Shown here: positions 35,401 to 42,954 of the stretch, piece by piece
How the letters are laid out: every line of letters begins with the position of its first letter
Numbering within the stretch: the first letter of the stretch is position 1
Assembly: GCF_021538895.1 (NCBI RefSeq)
Contig: NZ_JADDRL010000062.1
Coordinates: forward strand, 1-56,340
Direction of reading: 5' to 3'
DNA: 56,340 nucleotides
DNA from: Streptomyces olivochromogenes
GTDB taxonomy: Bacteria; Actinomycetota; Actinomycetes; Streptomycetales; Streptomycetaceae
The notes under the pieces: generated by a model
Database searches by the model: none
What the model was told of the DNA's origin: nothing
The model's input: the letters and a program-made list of their open reading frames with translations, nothing else
Translations under genes and position numbers: made by a program

Positions 35401-35416
35401 ATTAAGCATGCTTAAT
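35401..35416. promoter_or_regulatory. 16-bp perfect palindrome, probable operator
   Basis: ATTAAGCATGCTTAAT is perfectly symmetric and unusually AT-rich for this genome. It lies 26 bases upstream of the small secreted gene start (minus) and 71 bases upstream of the XRE-TPR ATG (plus). It is a strong candidate for a dimeric repressor site controlling both genes. Confidence 0.7.
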
Positions 35417-35486
35417 GCGCCGTTTAACCTAGGGGCAGTCGGTGCCGAACGGCAAGGGGTCCAGGGGGAGTTGGGGGCAGTCCGGA

Positions 35487-36830
35487 ATGCAGGAGCGGGA
35501 CGATCCGGAGACCGTCGGGCGACGGGTGCAGCAGCTGCGGACGCAACGGGGTCTGACCCAGCGCCAGTTGGCCGAGCCCGCCTATACGCCCGCCTACATC
35601 TCCACCCTGGAGGCGGGACGGGTACGGGCCTCCGACGACGCTTTGCGGCACATCGCCGGACGGCTCGGCGTCGCCTTCGAGGAACTGGCCGTGGGACGGC
35701 CCGCGCACCTCGCCACCGATCTGCGGCTGCGGCTGACCGAGGCCCAGCGCACCCTGGCCACCGGCGCCGCCGAGGAGGCGGCCGGGCAGTACGCCGCGCT
35801 GTTCGCGGAGGCGGAGCGGTACGGGCTGATGTGCGAGCAGGCCACCGCCCTGCTCGGGCTCGGCGAGTGCGCCCTCGACACCGGTGATCTGGTGGAGGCG
35901 CGGGGGTACTTCGAGCGGGCCGAGGAACGGACGGCCGGGGAGCCGCTGCCGATGCGGGTGCCCGCCCTGCGGGGCCGCGCCGTCTCCCACTACCTCGCCG
36001 GTGAACTCCGCTACGCCGTCTACCTGCTGGAGTCGGCCCTGGACGAGCTGAACCGGAGCGGGCTGCACGATCCCGACGCGCTGCTTCTCCTGTACGCCAG
36101 CGTCATCGGGCCCTACATGGACATGGGCGCCCCCGCGCGGGCGGCGAAGGCCGCCGAGTTCGCCCTGGCCCTCGCCCCGCAGGTCGGCGACCCGGCGCTG
36201 GTCGCCCGTATGCACCGCTCCGTCGCCCGCACCCTGCTCGCCGAGGGCCGGGTCGCCGAGGCCGACGCCTCGCTGGCCAAGGCGGCCGAGCTGTACCGCC
36301 AGCTGCAACTGCGCACCGAGCTCGCCAACTGCCACTGGATGCGCGGCTACGTCTACGCCCAGGACGGCGAACTGGAGCGCGCCGAGGCCGAGTTGCGGGA
36401 GGCGCTGGCCATGCTGTCGGCCACCCGCGCCGCCCTGTACCGCAGCCAGGCCGCCGTGGAGCTCGCCGACGTCCTGCACCGGCGGGGCAAGTCGGCGGAG
36501 GCGGCCGCGCTGCTGGAGGAGGTCCTGGCGGACCTTTCGCCCGAGCGGGGCGCCCTGCACGCGGCCGCCGCGCACCGGCTGCTCGGCATCATCGCCGAGG
36601 ACGGCCGGGACACCGAGGCCGCCGAGGAGCACTACGTACGGGCGCTGAGCCTGCTGGAGCGGGCCGGCGCGGCCGGGGACCTGGCCGACCTGTGCCGGCT
36701 GCTCGGTGACCTGCTGCGCCGCACCGGCCGGGTGGAGGCCGCCCTGGACGCCTACCGCACCGGCCTCGGCCACCGCACGGCCCCGGGCACCACGACCCTG
36801 GGACCCGCGCCCGCACAACCCCCTCTGTGA
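35487..36830 (+). CDS. XRE-family transcriptional regulator with TPR repeats
   Basis: This 447-residue regulator has an N-terminal HTH (about 10-64: VQQLRTQRGLTQRQLAEPAY, then ISTLEAGRVRASDDALRHIA). It is followed by a long series of TPR-like helical pairs (about 80-430) such as CALDTGDLVEARGYFERAEE, RTLLAEGRVAEADASLAKAA and LLRRTGRVEAALDAYRTGLG. The organisation recalls RRNPP-type regulators that bind small peptides through TPRs. The ATG at 35487 has a GGGGG ribosome site. A palindrome and a small secreted-peptide gene lie directly upstream, which makes peptide control worth testing. I infer a repressor or activator but do not know the target. Confidence 0.88.
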   Translation: MQERDDPETVGRRVQQLRTQRGLTQRQLAEPAYTPAYISTLEAGRVRASDDALRHIAGRLGVAFEELAVGRPAHLATDLRLRLTEAQRTLATGAAEEAAGQYAALFAEAERYGLMCEQATALLGLGECALDTGDLVEARGYFERAEERTAGEPLPMRVPALRGRAVSHYLAGELRYAVYLLESALDELNRSGLHDPDALLLLYASVIGPYMDMGAPARAAKAAEFALALAPQVGDPALVARMHRSVARTLLAEGRVAEADASLAKAAELYRQLQLRTELANCHWMRGYVYAQDGELERAEAELREALAMLSATRAALYRSQAAVELADVLHRRGKSAEAAALLEEVLADLSPERGALHAAAAHRLLGIIAEDGRDTEAAEEHYVRALSLLERAGAAGDLADLCRLLGDLLRRTGRVEAALDAYRTGLGHRTAPGTTTLGPAPAQPPL

Positions 36831-36840
36831 CGGCAGGACC

Positions 36841-36865
36841 GTTTCGGCGCCGGTGCGGCGGGTAG
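36841..36865 (+). promoter_or_regulatory. Putative SigB-type promoter
   Basis: GTTTC at 36841-36845 and GGGTAG at 36860-36865 are separated so that GTTT and GGGTAG have a 15-base gap. This is close to the Streptomyces SigB-type pattern (GNNTN14-16GGGTAC/T). It lies 79 bases before the GAF-ANTAR gene. The match is suggestive but not exact at the last base. Confidence 0.5.
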
Positions 36866-36943
36866 TCGGAAAGCCCCAGGGCGGGAGCCTGCGCCAGGGC
36901 TTCCACGACCACGCATGCACCGGTGCTGAAGGAGGCGGTGGAC

Positions 36944-37642
36944 ATGCAACGGGTCGCCGAAGCCATCGCCGAACGGCTGCGGGGTGTGCCGTCCCGGGAC
37001 GTGCCCGCGCGGCTGTGCGGCCTCGCGGTGGAGCTGCTGCCCGTCGTCGGAGCGAGCGTCTCGCTGTGCGGCTGGGGACTGCCCCTGCGGGTCGGGGCGA
37101 GCGACGCCGTGGCGGCCGGCCTGGCGGAGACACAGGCCACGCTGGGCGACGGGCCGTGCGTGTCCGCCGTCCATCGCTGCGTGCCCGTGCTCGCCCGGGA
37201 CCTCACCGCGGGCCGGGACGCGCGCCGCTGGCCGGTGTTCGCCCAGCAGGCGACCGCCGCCGGGGTACGGGCCGCCTACTCGATCCCGCTGGGCAGCGGG
37301 ACGGTGTGCCTGGGCACGCTCGACCTGTACGGCGCCGAGCCCGGCGAACTGTTCGACGCCGACCTGCGCACCGCCCGGCTGCTGGCGGCCATGGTGACCC
37401 TCGCCCTGGTCGCCCTTCCCCGCGCGCCGGAGGGCACCGGCCCCCGCACGGCCTGGCTGAACGGCCTGGCCGCCGACCACGACGAGATCCCCCAGGCCGT
37501 CGGCATGATCATGGTCCAGCTGCGGGTCGCTCCGGACGAGGCGCTGGACCTGCTGCGCGCACACGCGTTCGCGTGCGGCCGTACGGCGCTGGAGGTGGCG
37601 CACGACATGGTCCGCCGCCGCACCTGTCTCGACCGGGTGTGA
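36944..37642 (+). CDS. GAF-ANTAR domain regulator
   Basis: This 232-residue protein has a GAF-like domain (about 5-160), with PVVGASVSLCGWGLPLRVGA, ATLGDGPCVSAVHRCVPVLA and a C-terminal IPLGSGTVCLGTLDLYGAEP. An ANTAR domain follows (about 180-228), with PQAVGMIMVQLRVAPDEALD, then LLRAHAFACGRTALEVAHDM. ANTAR domains bind paired RNA hairpins and prevent transcription termination. The GAF domain should sense a ligand or redox state, possibly using its cysteines. The ATG at 36944 has a perfect AAGGAGG eight bases upstream, so earlier GTG starts are unlikely. Confidence 0.9.
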   Translation: MQRVAEAIAERLRGVPSRDVPARLCGLAVELLPVVGASVSLCGWGLPLRVGASDAVAAGLAETQATLGDGPCVSAVHRCVPVLARDLTAGRDARRWPVFAQQATAAGVRAAYSIPLGSGTVCLGTLDLYGAEPGELFDADLRTARLLAAMVTLALVALPRAPEGTGPRTAWLNGLAADHDEIPQAVGMIMVQLRVAPDEALDLLRAHAFACGRTALEVAHDMVRRRTCLDRV

Positions 37643-37654
37643 GGGGCCGGGGCG

Positions 37655-38434
37655 TCAGGCCAGCGCCCTGCCCCGTTCCCGGATCTGGGCCAGGCGCTGG
37701 GTGCCCACTTCGAGTGCCTGGCGGGTGGCGTCCGCGGGCAGCTCGCCGAGGGCGCCGTCGGTGAGGACGATCGCGTCGTCGCCGGCGAGGACGACCGCCA
37801 CGTCCATGGTGAGGATCGTCGGCTGCTCGTCCTCGTTCGCCTGCCCGGTCAGCGTGACCCGCAGCCCCTGCCGGTCGTCCCCGACCTGCGGCAGCTGGGT
37901 CTCGGAGACCTGGACGGACTGCAGGCCCGCCACGGTGGTGGCCGCCGTGAACTGGGCGCACGCCCCCGGCAGCGTCCGCAGCCAGGTCAGCGTGCGCTCC
38001 GCGTCCGCGCGGCGGTGGGCGGCGACCCGGTAGCGCAGCTGTGCCTGGTCGTCGCCGTCGTCGAGGGAGGTCACGGCGGACGTCCCCGACGGCTCGCCGA
38101 GCAGTTCGTCGGCGTACAGGGCGTCGAGCAGCCGCTGGCACTCGGGGACGTTGGTGACCGCCTTCAGCAGCCCGTCCCGCCAGGTGGCGATCCCCTCGGT
38201 CGGGCCCCACGGCACCCCGAGGTCGGCCTCGGTGATCAGCGCGGCCCGGGCCTGGGCCTGGGTGAGGGCGGGCTTGGCGCCCGGGGACGCCTGGGGCGCC
38301 TGCTCGGCCGCCGGGGAGCCGGGCACGTGCCGGGCCACCCTGTCCGGGACGCTGCCCAGACAGCCGGAGACGGTGACCAGCGCGGCGACGGTGAGCGCGG
38401 AGGCGGCGAGGAGGCGGGCCGGGGGTACTGGCAT
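37655..38434 (-). CDS. Putative lipoprotein
   Basis: The 259-residue protein starts MPVPPARLLAASALTVAALV and has a lipobox (TVSGC at about residue 20-24), so it should be anchored to the outer face of the membrane. The mature part is mostly soluble. It begins with an Ala/Pro-rich stretch and continues with ECQRLLDALYADELLGEPSG and CAQFTAATTVAGLQSVQVSE, reminiscent of the sensor-like extracellular domains of mycobacterial PknH. An AGGAGGG ribosome site precedes the ATG at 38434. The function is unknown. Confidence 0.75.
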   Translation of the reverse strand: MPVPPARLLAASALTVAALVTVSGCLGSVPDRVARHVPGSPAAEQAPQASPGAKPALTQAQARAALITEADLGVPWGPTEGIATWRDGLLKAVTNVPECQRLLDALYADELLGEPSGTSAVTSLDDGDDQAQLRYRVAAHRRADAERTLTWLRTLPGACAQFTAATTVAGLQSVQVSETQLPQVGDDRQGLRVTLTGQANEDEQPTILTMDVAVVLAGDDAIVLTDGALGELPADATRQALEVGTQRLAQIRERGRALA

Positions 38435-38618
38435 GACGGGGCCCTCCTGGGCGTGCCGGTGACCTGGGTACGTGCTCTCACGGCACCACCGCCCCGCCCC
38501 GCCCACCAGCGCTCCGGTCCGTCCGGGTGAGCCCGGTGCCCCGGTCGGCGGCGCGCACGCGCGGCGCGCCCCGCCCGCGCGGCCGGAAATCCGGTCGTGG
38601 TGCCGTCCGTGGCGTTGC

Positions 38619-38624
38619 TACCGT
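38619..38624 (+). promoter_or_regulatory. -10 element of leaderless threonine leader
   Basis: TACCGT at 38619-38624 fits the Streptomyces -10 pattern TANNNT. It is separated by seven bases from the ATG of the leader peptide, so transcription would begin at or next to that ATG. I cannot name a convincing -35 element. Confidence 0.5.
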
Positions 38625-38631
38625 CACCGTC

Positions 38632-38694
38632 ATGCAGCGCGCCCAGTCGTACGCCGTCCGCACGACGACGCCGGAGAGTGTCCCGGCGCGCTGA
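38632..38694 (+). CDS. Threonine-rich leader peptide (attenuation)
   Basis: A 20-codon frame from ATG 38632 encodes MQRAQSYAVRTTTPESVPAR. Three consecutive ACG threonine codons lie at 38662-38670. The frame has no Shine-Dalgarno sequence and a -10 element seven bases upstream, so it is probably translated leaderless. It is followed by a strong terminator hairpin (38711-38738) and then a threonyl-tRNA synthetase gene. This is the classical arrangement for attenuation by charged tRNA-Thr. When threonyl-tRNA is scarce, a stalled ribosome would allow an alternative pairing (such as 38681-38686 with 38716-38721) and read-through. Confidence 0.7.
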   Translation: MQRAQSYAVRTTTPESVPAR

Positions 38695-38710
38695 CAGCTG
38701 ACCCAGTCCG

Positions 38711-38738
38711 AAGCCCCGGGGCGAGTGCCCCGGGGCTT
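38711..38738 (+). terminator. Attenuator terminator before short thrS
   Basis: AAGCCCCGGGGC at 38711-38722 pairs perfectly with GCCCCGGGGCTT at 38727-38738 around a GAGT loop. It lies 16 bases after the leader-peptide stop and 44 bases before the synthetase ATG. It is likely the terminator of an attenuation system. Confidence 0.75.
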
Positions 38739-38782
38739 CGTCGTGTCGCGGGGTGTTCGCCTCCCTCCCCGAGGAGACCACC

Positions 38783-39997
38783 ATGAACGACCACCGCCGG
38801 CTCGGCCGTGAGCTCGACCTGTTCGACACCGACCCGCTGATCGGCGCCGGGCTGCCGTACTGGCTGCCCGACGGCGCCGTCGTACGCCACACCCTGGAGG
38901 AGTACGTCCGCGACGCGGAACGCGCCGCCGGATACCGGCACGTGTACTCGCCGGTGCTCGGCAAACGCGAGCTGTACGAGACCTCCGGGCACTGGGCCCA
39001 CTACAGCGACGACATGTACCCGCCGATGCGGTTGGGCGCGGACGAGGTCGTGCTGCGGCCCAGCCTCTGCCCCCACCACGCCCTGATCTACCGCTCGCGC
39101 TCCCACAGCTACCGTGAACTGCCGCTGCGCATCGCCGAGCTGGGCGGCATGTACCGCTCCGAGCTGTCCGGCGTGCTCGGCGGGCTGACCCGGGTGCGGG
39201 CCATCCAGCTCAACGACGCGCACATCTTCTGCACCCTGGACCAGGCGGTCGACGAGGCCCGCGCCGCCCTGGAGTTGATCGGCCGCGCCTACGCCGACCT
39301 CGGCATCCGCGCCGCCCGCCACCGCCTCTCGCTGCCCGGCGAGGGCGGCAAGTACGTCGCCGACCCGGCGCTGTGGCGGCGGGCCACCGCACTGCTGAAG
39401 GACGTGCTCGCCGAGTCCGGCGTGGACTACGAGGAGGCGGAGGGCGAGGCCGCCTTCTATGGACCCAAGATCGACGTACAGATCGCGGACCCCGCCGGCC
39501 GCGAATCCACCCTCTCCACCGTCCAGATCGACTTCCACCAGCCCGAACGCTTCGACCTGCACTACGTGGGCGCCGACGGGGCGAAGCACCGGCCGGTGAT
39601 GGTGCACCGCAGCGTCATCGGGAGCGTGGAGCGTGCCGTCGCGCACCTCGTGGAGGAGCACGGCGGGGCCTTCCCGGCCTGGCTGGCGCCCGTGCAGCTG
39701 GTCGTGCTGCCGGTCGGGCGGGAACAGGAGGCGGGGGCACGGGAGGTGGTGCGGGAAGCGGTGGCGCGGGGGCTGCGTGCCGAGTTCGCCGGACCCGACG
39801 AGGGCACCCTCGGCGCCCGGGTCCGGGCGGCGCGGCTGGTGCCGTACCAGGTGGTGATCGGCGCGCGCGAGGCCGAGGCCGGCGAGGTGGCCGTACGTCT
39901 GCGCGACGGTCGCCGGCCCGGGAGCCTGCCCGTCGGTGGGCTGCTGGACCGGATCGCCGCACGGGTCGTGGCCCGCGGCACCGTCCTGTGGGACTGA
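38783..39997 (+). CDS. thrS2: Short threonyl-tRNA synthetase lacking TGS and editing domains
   Basis: The 404-residue protein is a class II synthetase core plus anticodon-binding domain. Standard ThrRS is near 650 residues, so the N-terminal TGS and editing domains are absent. Motif 2 appears as RIAELGGMYRSELSGVLGGL, then TRVRAI. Motif 3 is HRSVIGSVERAVAHL. The probable zinc ligands are the cysteine of LRPSLCPHHA, a histidine in NDAHIFC, and the histidine of MVHRSV. It should charge tRNA-Thr without post-transfer editing. The GAGGAGA ribosome site precedes the ATG at 38783. It is presumably a second copy beside a full-length enzyme elsewhere. The symbol marks it as a paralog. Confidence 0.85.
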   Translation: MNDHRRLGRELDLFDTDPLIGAGLPYWLPDGAVVRHTLEEYVRDAERAAGYRHVYSPVLGKRELYETSGHWAHYSDDMYPPMRLGADEVVLRPSLCPHHALIYRSRSHSYRELPLRIAELGGMYRSELSGVLGGLTRVRAIQLNDAHIFCTLDQAVDEARAALELIGRAYADLGIRAARHRLSLPGEGGKYVADPALWRRATALLKDVLAESGVDYEEAEGEAAFYGPKIDVQIADPAGRESTLSTVQIDFHQPERFDLHYVGADGAKHRPVMVHRSVIGSVERAVAHLVEEHGGAFPAWLAPVQLVVLPVGREQEAGAREVVREAVARGLRAEFAGPDEGTLGARVRAARLVPYQVVIGAREAEAGEVAVRLRDGRRPGSLPVGGLLDRIAARVVARGTVLWD

Positions 39998-40059
39998 GTG
40001 CCGCATAAGGTCGGGGCGGGGACTTCAGGGTCCCGAGGGACGAGGGAAGGAGCCCCGCC

Positions 40060-41031
40060 GTGGCCGACCGGACGACGCGCATCCCCGTGATCATCGACTG
40101 CGACACCGGCGTCGACGACGCCTTGGCCCTGCTGTTCGCCGTCCGCCACCCGGGCCTGGACCTGCGCGCGGTCACCTGTGTCGCCGGGAACACGGACGTG
40201 GACGGCGTGGTGCGCAACACGCTGCGGGTGCTGGAGCGGGCCGGGGCCCCGGAGATCCCGGTCGCCCGGGGTGCCGAGCGGCCGCTGCTGGAACCGGCCC
40301 GCTCGGCCCGGCATGTGCACGGGGCGGACGGGATGGGCGACCTCGGGCTGCCCGATCCGGCCCGGGCGCCGGTCGACGTGGACGCGGTCACGCTGCTGCG
40401 CCGCGAGATCCTCGCCTCGCCGCGCCCGGTCACGCTCGTGCCGACCGCCCCGCTCACCAACATCGCGCTGCTGCTGCGCACCCACCCGGAGGTGACCCGC
40501 AACATCGAGCGGATCGTGTTCATGGGCGGCGCGGTGAGCACCGGGAACGCCACACCGGTCGCGGAGTTCAACGTCTGGCACGACCCGGAGGCGGCCGCGA
40601 TCCTGCTCACCGCCGGGGTGCCGATCACCATGTACGGGCTCGACGTGTTCACCCGGGTCCTCGTGCCGGGCGTGGAGGTACGGCGACTGCGGGCGAGCGT
40701 GGAACCGGGCGCCCGCCTGGCCGGGGAACTGCTCGCCCACCGGCCCGCCGGCCCCGAGCCCGACGGCGACGACCCGGCCGGCGGCCTCGGTGACGCCGGC
40801 GCGGTCTGCGCGGTCGCCGACCCGGCCGGACTCACCACCCGGCTGCTGCCGGTCGAGGTCTCCCTCGCCCCGGGCCCGACCCGCGGCCAGACCGTCGTCG
40901 ACCGCCGCGCCCGCCCAGGCGAGTCCGAGATCCACGAGGGCGTCCGCGAACAGGCCCTGGTGAACGTGGCGTTGGACGTGGACGTGAACCGCTACGTGAA
41001 GCTGTGGCTGGAGACGGTGGAGCGGGTCTAG
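40060..41031 (+). CDS. Nucleoside hydrolase (IunH-like)
   Basis: The 323-residue protein has the calcium-binding signature VIIDCDTGVDDALAL at about residues 10-24. FMGGAVSTGNATPVAEFN, with the typical Asn-Thr region, lies at about 153-170, and a C-terminal region has GDAGAVCAVADPAGL. These enzymes hydrolyse nucleosides to base and ribose in the cytoplasm. The GTG at 40060 is preceded by AAGGAG. It follows the short thrS by 62 bases and might share transcription with it, but nothing proves this. Confidence 0.88.
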   Translation: MADRTTRIPVIIDCDTGVDDALALLFAVRHPGLDLRAVTCVAGNTDVDGVVRNTLRVLERAGAPEIPVARGAERPLLEPARSARHVHGADGMGDLGLPDPARAPVDVDAVTLLRREILASPRPVTLVPTAPLTNIALLLRTHPEVTRNIERIVFMGGAVSTGNATPVAEFNVWHDPEAAAILLTAGVPITMYGLDVFTRVLVPGVEVRRLRASVEPGARLAGELLAHRPAGPEPDGDDPAGGLGDAGAVCAVADPAGLTTRLLPVEVSLAPGPTRGQTVVDRRARPGESEIHEGVREQALVNVALDVDVNRYVKLWLETVERV

Positions 41032-41094
41032 GACAGGTCCTGGCGCCTGGTGACGCCGGCGGCGCCGAGAGGGTGGAGGGTGGCCGCAGAAAGG

Positions 41095-41130
41095 CGAACG
41101 CCCCGGAGCGGGGGATCTCCGGGGCGTTCG
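41095..41130. terminator. Bidirectional terminator
   Basis: CGAACGCCCCGGAG at 41095-41108 pairs with CTCCGGGGCGTTCG at 41117-41130 over 14 bases, with an eight-base loop. It separates the nucleoside hydrolase gene from the convergent cell-wall protein gene. Confidence 0.8.
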
Positions 41131-41143
41131 TATCGGGGGTGGT

Positions 41144-42061
41144 TCAGGACTGGTTCGTGCGGCGGCGCTTCGTCGCGAGGACGATCGCCGCGCCGCCGGC
41201 CAGCAGGACCGCGGCGCCGCCCGCGATCAGGGCGCTGTCGCTGCCGCCACCGGTCTCGGCGAGGCCGCCGCCCCCGTCGGGGGTCGGGGCCGGCGCCGGG
41301 GTGGACTCGGTCTCGGACGGGGCCGGGGTCGATGCGGAGGCGCTCGGGGTGGGCGTGCCGCCTCCCTCCGCCGGGGTCGACGGCGGGGCGGACTCGGGGG
41401 TGGAGGGGCTCGGCGACGGGGACTCGGACGGCGTGGTCGTGCAGTCCTTCGTCCCGCCGTTCCAGGCGGCGATCAGCTTGTCCTTGATGACGGGGTGGTC
41501 CGGGCCCTTGGGCAGGTCGCCGTGCTCGAAGCCGTCGCCCGCGCCCGCCTTGCCGTCGAACTTCACCGCGCCGCGGTAGAGGTCGATCTGCGCGAAGCAG
41601 CCCGCGTCCGGCACCGCGATGTCGAGGGAGTCCGTCTGCCCCGGCTTGACCGTCACGGAGTCGAAGTCGACGAAGACCTGCTCGCCGGAGGTGGCGAAGG
41701 TGGCGCCGTGGGCGAGGTAGGAGGCCAGGGAGGCGGTACAGGTGGTGGCGTCACCGGCGGTGCGCACCTTGATGTGGACCTTGCCGTCCTCGGTGGGCCT
41801 CAGGTTCTGGTCGTCGACCTTGACGGAGTCGTAGAAGTCGCTGCCGTCCAGCGAGAACTGGCAGCGGTCGGTGCCGGTCTCCGTGCCCGCGCCCGTGCCG
41901 GGCCGGTAGGTGCCGCCGGACGTCCAGCCGTCACCGCCGGGCGTGTCCGTGGCCCAGGCGCCGGACGCGGCGGCGACGGAGGCGGCGCACAGGACGAGCG
42001 ACGCGGCGCCCGTCCCCAGCAGGCGGCGCGCGGTGACACGACTGGATCTGGACATGGACAT
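41144..42061 (-). CDS. Cell-wall-anchored protein with LAETG sorting signal
   Basis: The 305-residue protein has an N-terminal signal peptide (TGAASLVLCAASVAAASGAW, cleaved near AWA-TDT). The extracellular domain of about 170 residues has three visible cysteines. A Pro/Ser/Thr/Glu-rich stalk follows (about 210-265). At the C-terminus LAETGGG, a hydrophobic helix and a basic KRRRTNQS tail are the complete sorting signal. LAxTG is the motif for the class E sortases of Streptomyces, so it should be linked to peptidoglycan. Homologues are known on spores and aerial hyphae. The function of the surface domain is unknown. Confidence 0.88.
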   Translation of the reverse strand: MSMSRSSRVTARRLLGTGAASLVLCAASVAAASGAWATDTPGGDGWTSGGTYRPGTGAGTETGTDRCQFSLDGSDFYDSVKVDDQNLRPTEDGKVHIKVRTAGDATTCTASLASYLAHGATFATSGEQVFVDFDSVTVKPGQTDSLDIAVPDAGCFAQIDLYRGAVKFDGKAGAGDGFEHGDLPKGPDHPVIKDKLIAAWNGGTKDCTTTPSESPSPSPSTPESAPPSTPAEGGGTPTPSASASTPAPSETESTPAPAPTPDGGGGLAETGGGSDSALIAGGAAVLLAGGAAIVLATKRRRTNQS

Positions 42062-42272
42062 CCCGTCTCAGGAGCTCGGAGCGAGCGGAGGAAGGCATCG
42101 GAACACTGGCCCCATCGGTCACATGCGGCACAGCGTGAGCACATGGTGGGTCGTGCCGTTCCGGCGTGTCAACCTGCGCTGTTTCAGGGGGAGTTCATGG
42201 ATCGGCACAACTCCCTCACACAGGGAATGATCTGCTCCGCAGAGTGCGAAGGTTCACTTTCCCGGCAATGTG

Positions 42273-42290
42273 GACAGTGTCTGTACTGTC
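42273..42290. promoter_or_regulatory. 18-bp palindrome upstream of GH13 gene
   Basis: GACAGT at 42273-42278 and ACTGTC at 42285-42290 form an inverted repeat around GTCTGT, 32 bases before the GTG of the alpha-glucosidase remnant. It could be the operator of a sugar-responsive repressor. Confidence 0.45.
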
Positions 42291-42321
42291 GTCCTTCCGC
42301 GGTCTTTCCGAAGGAGCCGGT

Positions 42322-42780
42322 GTGACCGACCTTTCGTCCAGGAACCCCGACTGGTGGCGGCAGGCCGTCGTCTACCAGGTCTATCCGCGCAGCTTCGCCG
42401 ACGCCGACGGCGACGGACTCGGCGACCTCAAGGGCATCACCCAGCGCCTCGACCACGTGGCCGCGCTGGGCGTGGACGCCCTGTGGCTCAGCCCCTTCTA
42501 CCCGTCCGAACTCGCCGACGGCGGCTACGACGTGGCCGACCACCGGGACGTCGACCCGCGCCTGGGCACCCTGGACGACTTCGACGCCCTGGTCGGCGAG
42601 GCCCACCGCCTCGGCCTCAAGGTGATCGTCGACATCGTCCCCAACCACACCTCGCGGCTGCACCCCTGGTTCCAGGAGGCCCTGCGCGCGGCCCCCGGCT
42701 CCCCGGCCCGCGACCGCTACGTGTTCCGCCCCGGCCGGGGCGAGGGGGGCGAACTCCCGCCCACCGACTGGCAGTCCGTT
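42322..42780 (+). pseudogene. GH13 alpha-glucosidase, 5' fragment
   Basis: The frame starts at a GTG with AAGGAG nearby and reads VTDLSSRNPDWWRQAVVYQV. YPRSFADADGDGLGDLKGI, GVDALWLSPFYPSELADGGY and VIVDIVPNHTSRLHPWFQ follow. This is the beginning of an oligo-1,6-glucosidase/alpha-glucosidase (GH13). The catalytic residues that follow in the family (for example GFRxDV) are absent. The similarity ends after GELPPTDWQSVF at 42780, about 153 residues of an expected 530-560. A different coding fragment follows in another frame, so the break is a deletion. The truncated protein cannot be active. The frame continues, unrelated, to a stop at 42930. Confidence 0.85.
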
Positions 42781-42880
42781 TTTCACCGTCGCCGGTGGGC
42801 GGGTCGCGCGCAACGTCGTGTTCTCCGATCCGCGCGTGTTCCAGGCGTTCGACCTGCCCGAGCGGATTTCCTTCGAATGA
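42779..42880 (+). pseudogene. 3' fragment of a second gene fused by deletion
   Basis: Thirty-three codons read FFTVAGGRVARNVVFSDPRV, then FQAFDLPERISFE and a TGA at 42878-42880. The pattern (a GRV/I strand, then DP) resembles the C-terminus of an NTF2/SnoaL-like protein but is too short to classify. It lies in a different frame from the GH13 fragment it abuts. It ends 74 bases before the DHFR-like gene. Confidence 0.5.
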
Positions 42881-42954
42881 TGTCGCCGGGCGCGATGAGT
42901 GGGGGCGGTGCCGCCGGTACGTACGGGTGAGCACCGATCGAAGGGACACCCATC

